Origin: Hepsetus odoe
Lineage: Eukaryota; Chordata; Actinopteri; Characiformes; Hepsetidae
DNA length: 64,000 nucleotides
Assembly (NCBI GenBank): GCA_017165825.1
Contig: CM029378.1
Location: 17,809,133 to 17,873,132, forward strand
Direction of reading: 5' to 3'
Below the pieces are notes generated by a model, which worked only from the letters and a program-made list of their open reading frames with translations, had not been told where the DNA came from and made no database searches. How positions within the stretch are numbered: the first letter of the stretch is position 1; each line of letters opens with the position of its first letter. This document shows, in pieces, positions 41,301 to 54,584 of the stretch. Both the position numbers and the translations under genes were made by a program.

Positions 41301-44300
41301 TGTTGATTGAGGATGGCTTTTGCAATTAAACGATTATGCAAATATATTCTTCAAATGGAGATGGATATGACGGGTGCCACGTCACACTGCAGTCTAGGTG
41401 CCCAGTCGTGGTCCGGGAGTAGTTGAATCCAGTGTGTTGGAAGAAATATTTGAATGGCTAAAGTTTGGTTAAATATTGCTGTGTAATGAAATGTCCAAGG
41501 ATCTATATATTCAAGAGCATCACTCATTGTTGAGCTGAAGATTTATGAATATCCATGATCAAGCAAGACTGAAAACATCCCCTCATTTTCTGCTTTCCAA
41601 GCCTTACCTCTTCCCCCTTCTAACCTACTACGTGTTTTCTTGGTAGCCGGAGTCCGAGGCAGACCCCAGCGTGGGCGGTGAAGGAACCAGCTCCGGCTCG
41701 GTGGGAGTGAAGCGGGGCATGTCTGTGGATTCTGCCCAGGATGTGAAGAGGTTCCGTTCAGCCACTGGCGCTGTCAGCACAGTAAGGAAACTCTACACCC
41801 GGCAACAAGTCGACACATCCACTTTTCTCACTTTCCCTGGCTGACTCAGAGTGCCATGTTTGGACACACGGGCCACGCTCGGGCGTTTTTACAGCTTGGG
41901 TTTCTCTCGCTAGGTGTTTGGCCGCAGTCAGTCAATGCCAGGCTCAGAGACGCTGCTCACGAAGCCTGTGGAGAAACAGCACACGGACACTGTGGTCAAC
42001 TTCCTCATCCGCATCGCCTGCCAGGTAAATAAGTGTGCCGGTCATTTTGTGCTGTTGGTAATCGTGAGTGAAAGCTGGTGGAGATCAGGTAGCTCAAAAC
42101 AATGTAGATCATGTTATCTTCTCCCCACCCGCTGCCATTCTTTGTTAGATACTTTAACGTGCCCGTGTCCTGTGTACCTATAGAAACTAAAATCGTTTTA
42201 TTTTTACATTTGTATGGTTTTATGCAACAAAAATGATCATATTTATTTTTAATCCTCAATTTCCCTAAAGATAAAGAAGGTGCATTTATTGCTGTGCCTT
42301 TAAGCACATTAAAAAAAAAAGGAAAGAAAATCCTCAGTTCTAATTGGCTTGCCATGTATTGATTTAATTAGAAAGCAAAATCAAAATCTCAATTTTGAGT
42401 GGAAGGAAGCCGTTGGAAGGCCGGAGTAGTTCTAATATATTCCTAGAGTCTAGCGATCTCACTGTGCTGTATGTCGCAACACCAGTGCTTAGCAGTTCAG
42501 CGTGAACAGCAGAGTTAAGGGGCTGCAGGTTGAACTGGCAACCGTGGTTGGTGGAACATCACGACCATGATGGATTTAAAACAGGCCAGTTAAAATAGAT
42601 TTCTACGACTTGGTAACACTGTCCCAATCCCTTTAAAATAAATAAATAAATAAATAAATAAAAAGATGAATCATTTTTAATTTAAATAAAATGTGAGCCC
42701 TCTTACTGTCCGTGTTCTGTGTTGGCAGGTGAATGACAGTGGCAGTGTGGCAGGATCTCCTGGTGAGCTGCTGTCTCGCCGCTGCGTGAACCTGATGAAG
42801 ACGGCCCTCAGACAGGACATGTGGCCCCGCGCTGAACTAAAACTGCAGTGGTTTGATAAGCTGCTAATGACTGTGGTAAGGAACAAGGGCTGTTGTGCAC
42901 CATCCAGATAAGCAACAATATTTTAAAAAAAAATTATTTATTTATTTATTTTTTTTACAGATTCCATTTCATTTTTCTTTTTCTTAATATCTTTTAAAGT
43001 TACTATGATTCCTTTGCCCTGATAGAGAAATTCTCCTTGCATGCCCTTCAATTCACCCCGTCCTCCCATTTTCCCATTACTTCTCATTTTTCCATCGCCC
43101 TTTCCAAAAGCAGGTTTGATGTGCGCTAAATCGATATCTTTTGGCCTATGACTGATTTCTCCTTCTCTGGAGCTGTGACTAATTCTGTTGTCATCTGGGC
43201 GACTAGCACTCGGTTAAGCAGCTCGCCCACCTGCACGGCCCTTTCACTGCTCTCGCTGCTTTTCTCTCACACTCTTACCCTCGCTCTCGCTCTGTCTCCC
43301 TCTCCATCCCTTGTTATTGCTCTCTTTTGCCCCCTCTTGCACTTCATCACACTCTGCTGCAGTCTCTCCATTTTCTCTTCTCCCCCTCTCCGCCTGCATT
43401 TTTCCATCCCTTTCTTTTTCTGCCGTTGTTTTATCAACTGATTCTCAGTCTCCTGCTCCTTTTTCCATTTCCTCTTTTCTCCCTCCCTGTCTTTCTGTCG
43501 GTCTTTCTCACCTCCTGGCTGGCTCGCGCTCACTCCCTCTCTCTCCTTAGCCTTGCTATCAGACTTGGTTTTTTACGAACACGCCAGGATGTCGATTCTT
43601 TTCAGGGACAGACACATGTGCCCTGTTGCATGCTCATGTAGGCCTCTGATTGAAAATCACGGACAGGGTCTGAATCCCCAGTGGGCAATACGTCCGTCTG
43701 GAGTGTTGTGTAATTGTAGATTCCCGGAGTTTGGCCTTCAGCGCTCATGAAAAAACAGAAACTGTTCATTTTTCTCACTTTACATTTAACAGTTAGCGGA
43801 TGTCCGTTTCAAAAATTTCAAACTGCATTCGGATCCCACGGACGGGCGTTATTTTAGCCTTAATTTATGGGTGTCCTGAATAAAAATAAAAAATAATAAT
43901 AATTATTTAAATCTGGGAGGTACTAGTGGTTTTGAAGTAACATTAGCAGCCACTATGTTCTCTGGTTATATGTCGACAAATGAAGTAAGGATTTTTATTA
44001 TTATTTTTTAAATTAAGTCTTCCCTCTAACATTTCTTCACAGCTGGCACCCTTAAGCAGGCAGACCAAGTCAAGGTCATCTGTGTGAGCTATGTGAGCTG
44101 TCTCTTGTGGCTTTTGCATATTCTCCATTTTGTTTAATGTAATCCATCCCTATTCACGATCTACCTGGTTCTGACCAAGAGGCGCTCAGACTAGTTGGCA
44201 CCAGAGTCTTCTTGGTGCTCTTATGCATGCCACTGAAACACTGCACATCTAAAATGACTTTGATTTCTGATTGCGCCGCATGTCTTTAAGGAACATGCTG

Positions 44301-47300
44301 CAGTTTGATGCAGATCTGCTTCCATGTCTCCTGAGGCCAAACCTGCTTCTGCCATAGCATTTTCCTGGATGCATCAACCCCACACTGACCTTCTTTACCT
44401 GAATCTGCTCTGCTTCTGCAAAGTCTGGGAACTTTGCTGCTTACATTTATGCTGTGAGCTGCAAATGATGTATTTCCTGTTTAAAGTGCGGGACGGTATG
44501 TTGTCTGACAGTGTTGACGCTACTTCATAGTACTGATGAGCAGATGTGGACGCGAGCGCCATGTGCTTCATTTGTGACCATTTCAAAATAAAACCCGTGG
44601 AACGCTTTGTTTCTCGCGTCATTGGAAAAGTTGCTGCTTACTGACTCTCTTTGAACACGTTTATTTCATGTTGCCATGCTTCACCCGTCGATGACGGATT
44701 TTTCTTTGAAGAACGTTCTCTTACGTTTCTCTTGAACAGGAGCAGCCCAATCAGGCCAACTTTTCCAACATCTGCACAGGGCTGGAGATCCTCAGCTTCC
44801 TGCTCAATGTGCTGCAGTCTCAAGCCATTCTGACTCACTTCAAGCCTCTACAGCGCGGCATCGCTGCCTGCATGTCCTGTGGCAACACCAAAGTCTTGCG
44901 GGCTGTGCACACTCTGCTCTCCAGACTCATGAGCAACTTCCCCACCGAACCAAGTGAGTGTTCACGTTAGACGTTAGTATCTACTGTCTAAATGGTGTTT
45001 TTTGTGTGTATAATATGCACACCATTATATTCTATATTATTATATGTAAGTTTTATTTCATTGATCAAATAAAAGTTTTCAGGAAATCGAAAAAAAGGAT
45101 TTCGTTAGTAGGTTGGTAACAGGAGCTGATACGTTTGTCTGTTGGTTTCATCCTCATGCACTCTGCCCATAGGAGTACTAAAGCAACAGCTTGTTGATTG
45201 TCATCTCAAATTTCCTTCCTGGAGGGAAACAAATGCCTGGTTTTCACACTAAATGCGGGAAGGAAGCCTTTTCCCTCTCAGCTCACAAATAAGCCATTCA
45301 GACTCTGTCCAGCTCCGCCTAGTTGCTAAGCTGGATAGCATTCAGGCTATTGGCTTTTTAAAAAGCTATAGTTTCCAAATGAACATGGCTTTTTCATATC
45401 AGTACAGGCAAAGCCCTTTCATCATCAGCACTTTGCTTTGATTGATTTGTACTTTATGACGTTTTAAAACGCGTTTTTTCTTGGCTGCATGAATTTGAGA
45501 AATATTTTTCTTTTTCTTTTTTAGGCACCTCTTCGGTGGCATCAAAGTATGAGGAACTGGAGTGTTTATATGCTGCTGTAGGGAAGGTCATATATGAGGG
45601 CCTAACTAACTACGAGAAGGCCACCAATGCCAACCCCACTCAGCTGTTCGGTAAGAGCCTTCACTTTAGCACTGTTGCAGCTTTTCAACAATAACAGTAA
45701 GCCGGCTCATTTCCGCTTACTTTGCACTCTTGGAGCTTTACAAGCGAAGCTCTAAGAGAAGGGGACAGCCTAGTGCTTAGCAACTGCTCCGTTTCCTGTT
45801 TCTCAGTTTACACACAGCAGGCAGTTTCTTAAGACCTACAAATGAACAAAAGGTGATAAAACACTATTGGATTACAATCTAAAGTTAGTGGTATTTGATA
45901 TGGACCTGAAAAGGCAAAGCTGATCAATAAATGCCTCCCAATTCCGCCCTGATGGAGGTGTACAGTTACACGTGCACCACTGATATGATGTATGTGTCTC
46001 GCAGAGGGTGACTTTTTACATTTGTCTCCGCTCCCTCGGGGTCCAGGCAAAGAAAAGCATTACTCATCCTCTCCAACCTCAGCCACCAGCTCAGTCAGAT
46101 TTCTTCAAAACGACCTTGTAATACAACTAGAGTGACAAAGAAGCTGCCTCCAAAGTCATTAGCAGCCCTCGGGCCATTGGCTGACCCTGACAGTAGCGTT
46201 ACTGTAGGGGAAGCATTTTCCTCCCCTACGGGGCGTCATGTTACACCATCTCTCCCCCTCACTCTTTGCTTCCAGGAACACTGATGATTCTCAAGTCCGC
46301 ATGCAGCTACAACTCCAGCTACATCGACCGTCTCATCTCTGTCTTCATGCGTTCCCTGCAGAAGATGGTGCGTGAGCACTTGAGTCCTCAGACCAACCCT
46401 GGCTCCACGGAAACCAGCGCAGGTGAGCGGCGCTCAGGCGACCTGGGGCATTTCTCACATGCGTTTACAGAGCCAATCGGATCTGTTCACGCAGACCCTT
46501 GTTGGGACTCGTCGTCTCTGTGGGACTGAATTAATTCTAATTAGCTGCTGTCTGCAAGCGGCCGCTTTACGTTAGTATGACGTGGCATGCCCGTCCCAAA
46601 TTAAATGATAGTGTGGTTTATGAAAGTCAGCCCCCCCCCCCCCCTCTCTCCTCACACATTTGCAAAGCATGCACACATGCTCACGAAACCGCTCTCACTT
46701 ACTTGCCATGCTCCCTGTTTCGTTCTTAATTTATGGGTTTGTTTTAGAGAACGAACGATCCTTCCCTTCGGCCAGCATAGCTGAGCAGACTTGGGCTTTA
46801 CTGTGTCCGTCTGATCGTGAATGAAGACATTACATGCTTTCCTTCAAAAGCCAAAGTAATTCTAGAAACTTGCAGAGCATATCTCCTGGAGAAACAACCG
46901 TTGCCAAGGCTGTACAGTACGAGATGAAAGGAACCTTACTTCAGTGAATTGCTAACTCGCCAAATGGAAAGGGTTCTCTGCTGTACGAAGGACTTTCCTT
47001 CAGAGGTCAGCACAGCCATAGCGGTTGAGCTTGAAGTGCAGGTTTGGCAGCCTTGACCGGTGGAAATTTACATAAACCGAATTTCATTTTGCTCATGAAA
47101 GTGCTGTCAAAAAGCAAATGAGGAGAAAACGGACCAAAGCAGCATTTCTTTGCAGCATCGTGTGCCGTCACCTGCACAAGCTGAATGCAGTTTCTTAATG
47201 TTAGCAAAGAACGACAGTAAGTGAAGAGGGATGCTCAAAACTATGGCTGCATGTAAGAGTGGTCCATTTTTGGAGTCTGCTGGTTTGTAATGGAAAAGCC

Positions 47301-50300
47301 GTGGTTGTGACGGATCTCTCTCCATATTGGAGCAGTCCTACTTTTGACAGTTGTTCAGTCTTCGAATTGTAAAATTGTGTTGTTTCCAACAATTTCATAA
47401 TTTAGCAGTATATTAATTTACACTGAAATGCAAGTCTCTTGTTACTAAGCAACAGGCAGACGTATGTTAAGTTGTATTGATAATAGAAAACGTAGAAAGC
47501 GATATGAATATTTTCATTATTTGTGGTCTCTTTAGTGTCCCCGATTATCCGTTGAGAGGTGGTTCAGGGACAGTTGTAAACACCTTCATCGTAAGTCAGA
47601 GCAGGAGATCGACTGGAGAGGGTGCAGCTTGTGGTGTCTGTATCTGACCACTGGGTGTTGCAGGAGGACCAGTTTAATGGTTGTCTTGTGGGCCTACTAA
47701 TCCCTCAGAAGTGAGAAATGGCTCAGTCACAACACTGCCACCATGTCCAATGGCTTAGAAACCCGAAACTGACCTCTTAGCTCGGAACCTTTCCCTGATG
47801 CTATCATGGCGTTTAAACGGATTGGGCTGGATCGTGGTTGAGGACACATGCAGCCTTCCTGCTGTGCGCATACATTCCGGCCCGTCCAAAGCCGTTCGTC
47901 AACGTCATGCTGCAAAGTCACCGAGGCAGTGAGGCTAAAGCCCTGTGCACAGCATGAGCCCGAGCAGAGCTTCAAAAATCAGCCGCTTCCACAGTCCCGC
48001 TCTACCCACCGCTGCACTGATCAGCAGTCCCACTTTAACCACTTGCAAATCAACCAGAAAATACATTCAGATGCCTGAACAAATTCACATTCATGCCTTT
48101 TCTCCTTTTTGCCATGCTAAAAGAAAAATTCAATCCCTTTTAGTCTTCATGTTGAGATGTAATGTGTTTATGTGTAATGTACAGAGTTGTCTCTTTTCAT
48201 TTTTCTTTTTGCCGGTTAGTTATGTTTAGATTTTGTTTGTGTTTGTCCAGCTCAGAGCTGTGGAGTTTTCTTTCTTTTTTTTTTTTTAAATAAGTAAATA
48301 GAGGTTAAAAAGGTGGGGATTCTGGGGGGGAATTTTTTTTTTTTTTTTTTTTCCTCCCCTCTCTGCATCTAAAGCTGAAGTGTCATTGGGCAAGGTGGTT
48401 AACCCCACGTCTACCTCCAGCTTCAAGTATGCAGGCCACTGCTCCTGGTTTGTGTTTACTGTGTGTGTGTGTGCGCGCGCGCAAGAGAGAGACAGAAACA
48501 TGGGTGAAATGCAGAGGACAAACACACAGTTCATGTGTGTGTGTATAATCACAGGAATTACAAATCAAAATAGATGCAGTTGATGAATCCCTGAATGATT
48601 TAATCTTTTTTCATATTTGTAAAGAGTGTGTTTTTCAGAATGCCAGAGCTGTGATTTTCTTTCGGTTCTGTTCTATGTAGAATGTGTGCTTTTATAATTG
48701 TTTTGTTCAGAGAAATTGAACCTAATGACGCAGAGCTCATGAGCTGGCGGTGGGGGACATTACATTCAGCGTTCAAGCTTTGTGTGGTTTTAAAAATAAA
48801 TAAATAAATAAATAAAGAATGTTTGTGCTCGTCATTTTAAAATTCAGGAGATGAATTTGTAGCAAAGAAGCACACGCTCACATTATCAAAACCGTTTGGA
48901 AAAATTACAATGAAATATTCATGGGTGAGCCCTATTTTAGGACTGTTGCATCCCAACATGTCTGTGTTTTTTGCATAAAATTTTAGCCCAACTCTTCTAA
49001 TGTGTTTGCATTTGCCTCAGTGACGAGCGAGCTGGTTATGCTGAGTCTGGACCTGGTAAAGACCAGGCTGTCTGTCATGAACATGGAGATGAGAAAGAAC
49101 TTCATCCAGGTCATCCTTACCTCGCTAATAGAGAAATCGCCCGATCCGAAGATCCTGCGAGCTGTGGTGAAGATTGTGGAGGAGTGGGTCAAGAACAACT
49201 CCCCTATGGCTGCCAACCAGGTACAACACCAGACTCAAATCAGTGCTGGGAGTATTAGAAGAATAAAATCAGAGCTTTAATAGGGATTTTTGCTGAGCCT
49301 GGAATGGGAAGCATTAGTACGGTGGTTGTATGGGCACTTTCTGGAACGCACGATGGGATTCTGAAACCTAATTTAATACGGTTTTCCCAACTGCCATTGA
49401 TCCGTCCCAGACGGGATGAAAATGTGGATAAAAGTCTACGTACTTCGGCCCATTTTTGACGAGAACTGCAGGTCGTTTACTTTCGTTCGCCTCATAGACT
49501 AAACTAAAGAAGCGGCTTTCGCTCCCCAGCCATGTCCTCCCCAGTGCATGAGGTGAGGGGAAAGCTGTGAAAGTGGGCTACTTCGGCTACACTGTGGTAC
49601 GAGTGTTTGTTTTGTCAGACATGTGCTTTGTGGTTTTGTCATGCTGTGGTTCCTAAGCTGGGTGGGCAGGCTGGGCAGGCTGGGCGACTGAACCCAGGTG
49701 GCTTCTCGATTAGCCTGAGGCGACAGAGCAGACAGGGACGGAGAAAGGAGGCAGGCAAAGGTGCTGCGTACAGTCCTCCTGATAGATTCAAGATAAATGG
49801 AGTGTATCAGTCTGTTCACCCTGCCTGTGGCCCTTCTTTCATCCTCCTCACTTCTTTTTATTTTTGCCGTTGCTCCATATTATTCTCACCCGTTCTCTCG
49901 CTCGCTCTCTCCATCCAGATGCCTAATCTGAGAGAGAAGTCTATTCTGCTGGTGAAAATGATGACCTACATCGAGAAGCGCTTTCCCGACGACCTTGAGT
50001 TGAACGCCCAGTTCTTGGACCTCGTTAATTACGTCTACAGGTAATTATGGCGATTAATCACTGGGTCCAGCAGCAACGCTGGTCTGCTATCAATCGCCAT
50101 GGCGACAAGGCCACATCTGGTTCACAGGTGGCAGGCCTGGTTCAGTGGGCTGAAGGGCTTGGGCAGGCCGTGTTGTTTAAGAGCCATGTGGCATGAAGGG
50201 TTCCCAGCCTTTAGTCACCATTCACCTTTCCCAGACGAGTCCTGGCCACACTTTTTAATTTTTTTTTCTTCCTTCCTTCTCACGTGTTGGAGAATGTCTC

Positions 50301-53300
50301 CTTTAAAGGAGAGGCACTTAATGAGTTGTTGTCTCAGGTAATTTAGCTCTCTGAACCTCCCTTTCTATTTCGCTCCATAGGGACGAGAGCCTCTCAGGAA
50401 GTGACATCACTTCAAAGCTTGAGCCTGCCTTCCTGTCAGGGCTGCGCTGTGCTCAGCCACTGATCAGGGCGAAGTTTTTTGAAGTGTTTGATGCTTCCAT
50501 GAAGCGCAGGGTCTACGAGCGACTCCTCTACATCTGCTGCTCACAGAACTGGGAGGCCATGGGCAGCCACTTCTGGATCAAACAGTGTATTGAGGTATGA
50601 ACATTTATGCATCTGAAGGTTTGCTATTTTTTGGACTAGGCACATCTGAGGATAACAAAGTAAACGGGAAGGAAACAAATACAACATGTACGGGATAATC
50701 TTTGCAGAAGGAAAAAGCCCAGAATGCACCAAGCGTACTTTTTTTTTTCTTTTCTTTTTTTAACTTGATGAATTTGCCATTAAAGAGGATGCGTATTGAA
50801 TATTAATAAGAGAGCGTGAACAAGGACGGAAACTAAAGCGATAGAGAGCAGGAAAGAAAACGGCACTCTCGAGAGAGCACACCGAGGGCCTCATTTGTCA
50901 GCGCAAGGCAAAAATAGCTTGTTTTTTTCACGGAAAAGATATTTTGTATTGCGTTTGGGGGGGGGGGGAAGAAATGAATATACAGTCAAACAAGAGCTCC
51001 CATTTTATGAACTTTTAGAATCTCTTACGGTTGTTTACATTCAGGCGGAACATTTGACGTTATTAATACGTTCATATCATTTATTCTTTAATTTGCTTTA
51101 GTTTTGATGCTTTAGTTTTACTGATCTGCTTTCCCTGTAGATCATGAAGCCAGTACATGAAGCCAGTTCACTGCTGCCTTTGTTTGTATCGTGTGCAAAA
51201 TTTCACAGGAGAGGTGAGGTGAGGAGAAGCTGATGGAAAGTGGTTAATTAGCGCTTTTTTTTTTCTCTCTTCTCCTCCCCCCTTTTGAGTGTCTGAGAAG
51301 AGCTTTCAGAAATTCAGCATCAGCACTTTTCCCAGTGTATGCAAAAATCTTGTGCTTGCTGTAAAGTATACCTGTGGTTTAATCCTCTGTAAAGGACTTA
51401 TCAAAGGTAAAGTGGGGCTTTAGAGTAATGAACAAAGTCAAAGGTTTGGTTAACACATTAAGTAAAATCATGTGGTCTGGACATTCTGTGGGCTTGGAAT
51501 CGCACTGAAGAAAGCATTAAACTTGTGACTTTTTTTTCATTCTGGTGCACCGCCAAGAAGTTGCATGAATCAAAATCAGAACCCGAGACCAATCAATGAA
51601 AAAAATAATCAATTAATTAAGTAATCAGTGATTACTTAACCAGCATTTATGTAACCTTTCCTGTCCCGCGCCAGCGTTAAATGAACAACAATGTCGGCTG
51701 GCTGGATGGGGCTCTTTAGGAGGAGTAGGACTTGCAGAAAGCGGGAAAACTTCATCTCAGCCAGTCAATGCTGGGACTCATCAGTGAATTATTAATGGTA
51801 CCCGAGGTGCGGTGGGGGCACGTGCTGATTCATCTACACGTTGGCCCTTGCATCCTCCAGGCCTGTGTCAGCTTAGAAATACGCGACAGCAGTTCAGGAG
51901 CCAGGCCCTTATTTTACTGGGCGCAGGCCTGAACACACATCGATCAGCCATACGCTTCCCCTGTGAGCCCGCGTCACCCGTTGCAGACGGCATATGGGGG
52001 CAGATCGGCCTGCGGGTGACAGTGGACGCTGGGCTGCCGTTCCAGTGACTCTAGTGTTCTCCGTGTCCTTTTCAGCTGCTTCTGGCTGTGTGCGAGAAGG
52101 GCACCATAATTGGCACAAGCTGCCAGGGCTCCATGCTGCCCTCCATCACCAATGTCATCAACCTGGCCGACAGCCATGACCGTGCTGCCTTCGCCATGGC
52201 GACCCACATCAAGCAGGAGCCGCGCGAGAGAGAAAACAGTGAAACCAAAGAGGAAGTGAGTTATGAAGTGTTCGTTCTTAATTATTTATTATTAATTGAT
52301 ATTCGGTCGTTCAGTAGCTGCTTGGTGAAAGCCGCCATTCGTTAGGCTTCATGACGCCCCTTTTAACCTTCAATCTCTATAAAGCTGTTTATTTTTATTA
52401 TTTATTTATTTATTTTTATTTGTTGTCGTGAATTGTTCATATGTGGCGGGGAACCTTATGACTGCTGGCCCTCAGTGAGCTGCCAGCAAATTGTTTAATT
52501 GTCGATATTAAAAAGTATGAAATATTTCAATTCAATATTTAACTCGAGGCGCTCAAATCTTTTGCAGACCGTTTAGGAAGACCTTCCGTTTACTGGTTTT
52601 GTTTTTATTACATTATTGGGAAAGGACTCTAAATGGTTTCCTAACTGATTTCTCTCATTGTTGTAATATTATTTTTTTTTAACATTTGACTAGTTTTGCA
52701 GCAGATTATCTCCAAAAGCATCCAGGTTTATACATGTTGCGCAGAATCCAAGCAAAATGTGAAAACTTATCACATTTGTATGCTGTTTTCTAAACTGTTA
52801 TGTATACAAATGAGCTCTTTAATCGAACTCCTCATCCTTTCTCCTCTTCCTATGTAGGATGTGGAGATAGACATTGAGCTGGCCCCCGGAGACCAGACCA
52901 GCCTGCCCAAAACTAAGGAGCAGGCAGAGCGAGATGCTGGCAACCAGCTGCACATGCTCACTAACCGACATGACAAGTTCCTGGACTCCCTCAGAGAGGT
53001 CAAGGTCAGCAGCCTCCTCAACATATGCTACTGCAGAACATCGGTTACTGAAGCTGGCTGGTGCACACGACGGCACGCTACTCCTTTCTAAGTCTGTTGA
53101 AGGGATTTAAATATGCCTAAGGCCAAAGCTGGAAAATTCATTTTAGTGTTTTTTTTTTTTTTTTTTTTGGTTGCCTGCTGCTTGTTAATCAGGTGAAAAG
53201 TGGACTGTTCAACAGCTTCTTTCATTGAGCTTTTCGCTCAACTGTAAAGGTGCTCTTTCTAAGATGTGAAGCTTTATTAAAGCAGCGCCGTCCCATATGC

Positions 53301-54550
53301 AGAAAAACAATCTCTGAAAGTGTCCTGATCATCTGTGCCATTGAAGGATGCCATTTTTTTTGGACTGGAGAGCTTTCTGTCTCCCATGCTCACCCGTACC
53401 CCCGTAAGTGTTGGTGTTAATGAGCATTTGACCAGAGCAGCGGCAACCCCCCCCTTCTCACCCGGAGGTCGTGCTGCCATCGATTCCTGTTTAATCCAGG
53501 CCACGTCTTTGTTTTACATGCCCTCACTTAAGCAGGCTTTAGATAAATAATGAAGTAGAAGAGTTCAGAGGCCTAACCTGGCAGGAATGCCTGGAGGAGC
53601 TGGTTTGTCAGAGACCTGCTACACCTTTAGCTCTCACTTATGCCAGCACTCGGAGCCCCATAATAGCCTTGCAGATTTAGATCAGAACATCCCCACTTTT
53701 ATTCCTCTCTTTGCACTAGGTGACTCTTTGAATAGAAAGCTGCAATTTTAGTCTCTACTGCTGAGGCAGCTGACTTAAGGGTTCATAAAAGGACAGTCTT
53801 TCTTAAAGAATTATTGCAGAGTAGGCTTTTGCAGACGTTTGCAAATGAGCCCTGATCACCAAATACAAATGATACTGTCCAAAAACCTCATCCCATGAAC
53901 GTTTTGTTCGGGACACAAGCGCGATTATTCTACACCACCTAGGCATCCAGTGGGGGAATAGCTTATCTGGTTAAATAATTATCTTAATATTTTTTCTGAA
54001 GGGACCGGTGTAGCAGTGTTTTACATTGAACAATTTTATTTATTTTGTTTTCATTTTTACGTATATTTCTTAGCGGGAAGGGACTAAAGGCTTTAATAGC
54101 TTTGTTTTTTTTGTTTTTAATATGTCCCATTTCCCAAATTCCATTTTTGTCTCTTTTGTTCTGGGGAAACGTGATGAGCTGATGTGAATGAGGATAATGA
54201 AGATAAATGGAATGTGTTTGTGCGTTTCAGACGGGAGCTCTGCTGAATGCTCTGGTGCAGCTGTGTCACATCTCCACGCCGCTGGCTGAGAAGACATGGG
54301 TGCAGCTCTTCCCTCGTCTCTGGAAGATCCTGTCTGATCGTCAGCAGCACGTAGGTCCAATCACCAGCCACTATAAGTGAGCTTTGCAGCCCTGTATTGA
54401 AAGCCTTGTAGATGGACGCAAAGGCAAACTTTTAAACTAAATCCTAACCCGTTACTAGTAGCAAGAACAACGATGAGATTTCAGAGCAAGATGTGTCGTC
54501 ACGTTTTTAAAAAATGTTCTTCTGTGACTGTGGTTTTTTTTTCATGCAGG

Positions 54551-54584
<34 letters not shown>

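Noticed and set aside
41370..41440. Possible SINE/MITE fragment (ggtgcccagtcgtggtccggg)
   Set aside because: Too short and without a second copy in the window.
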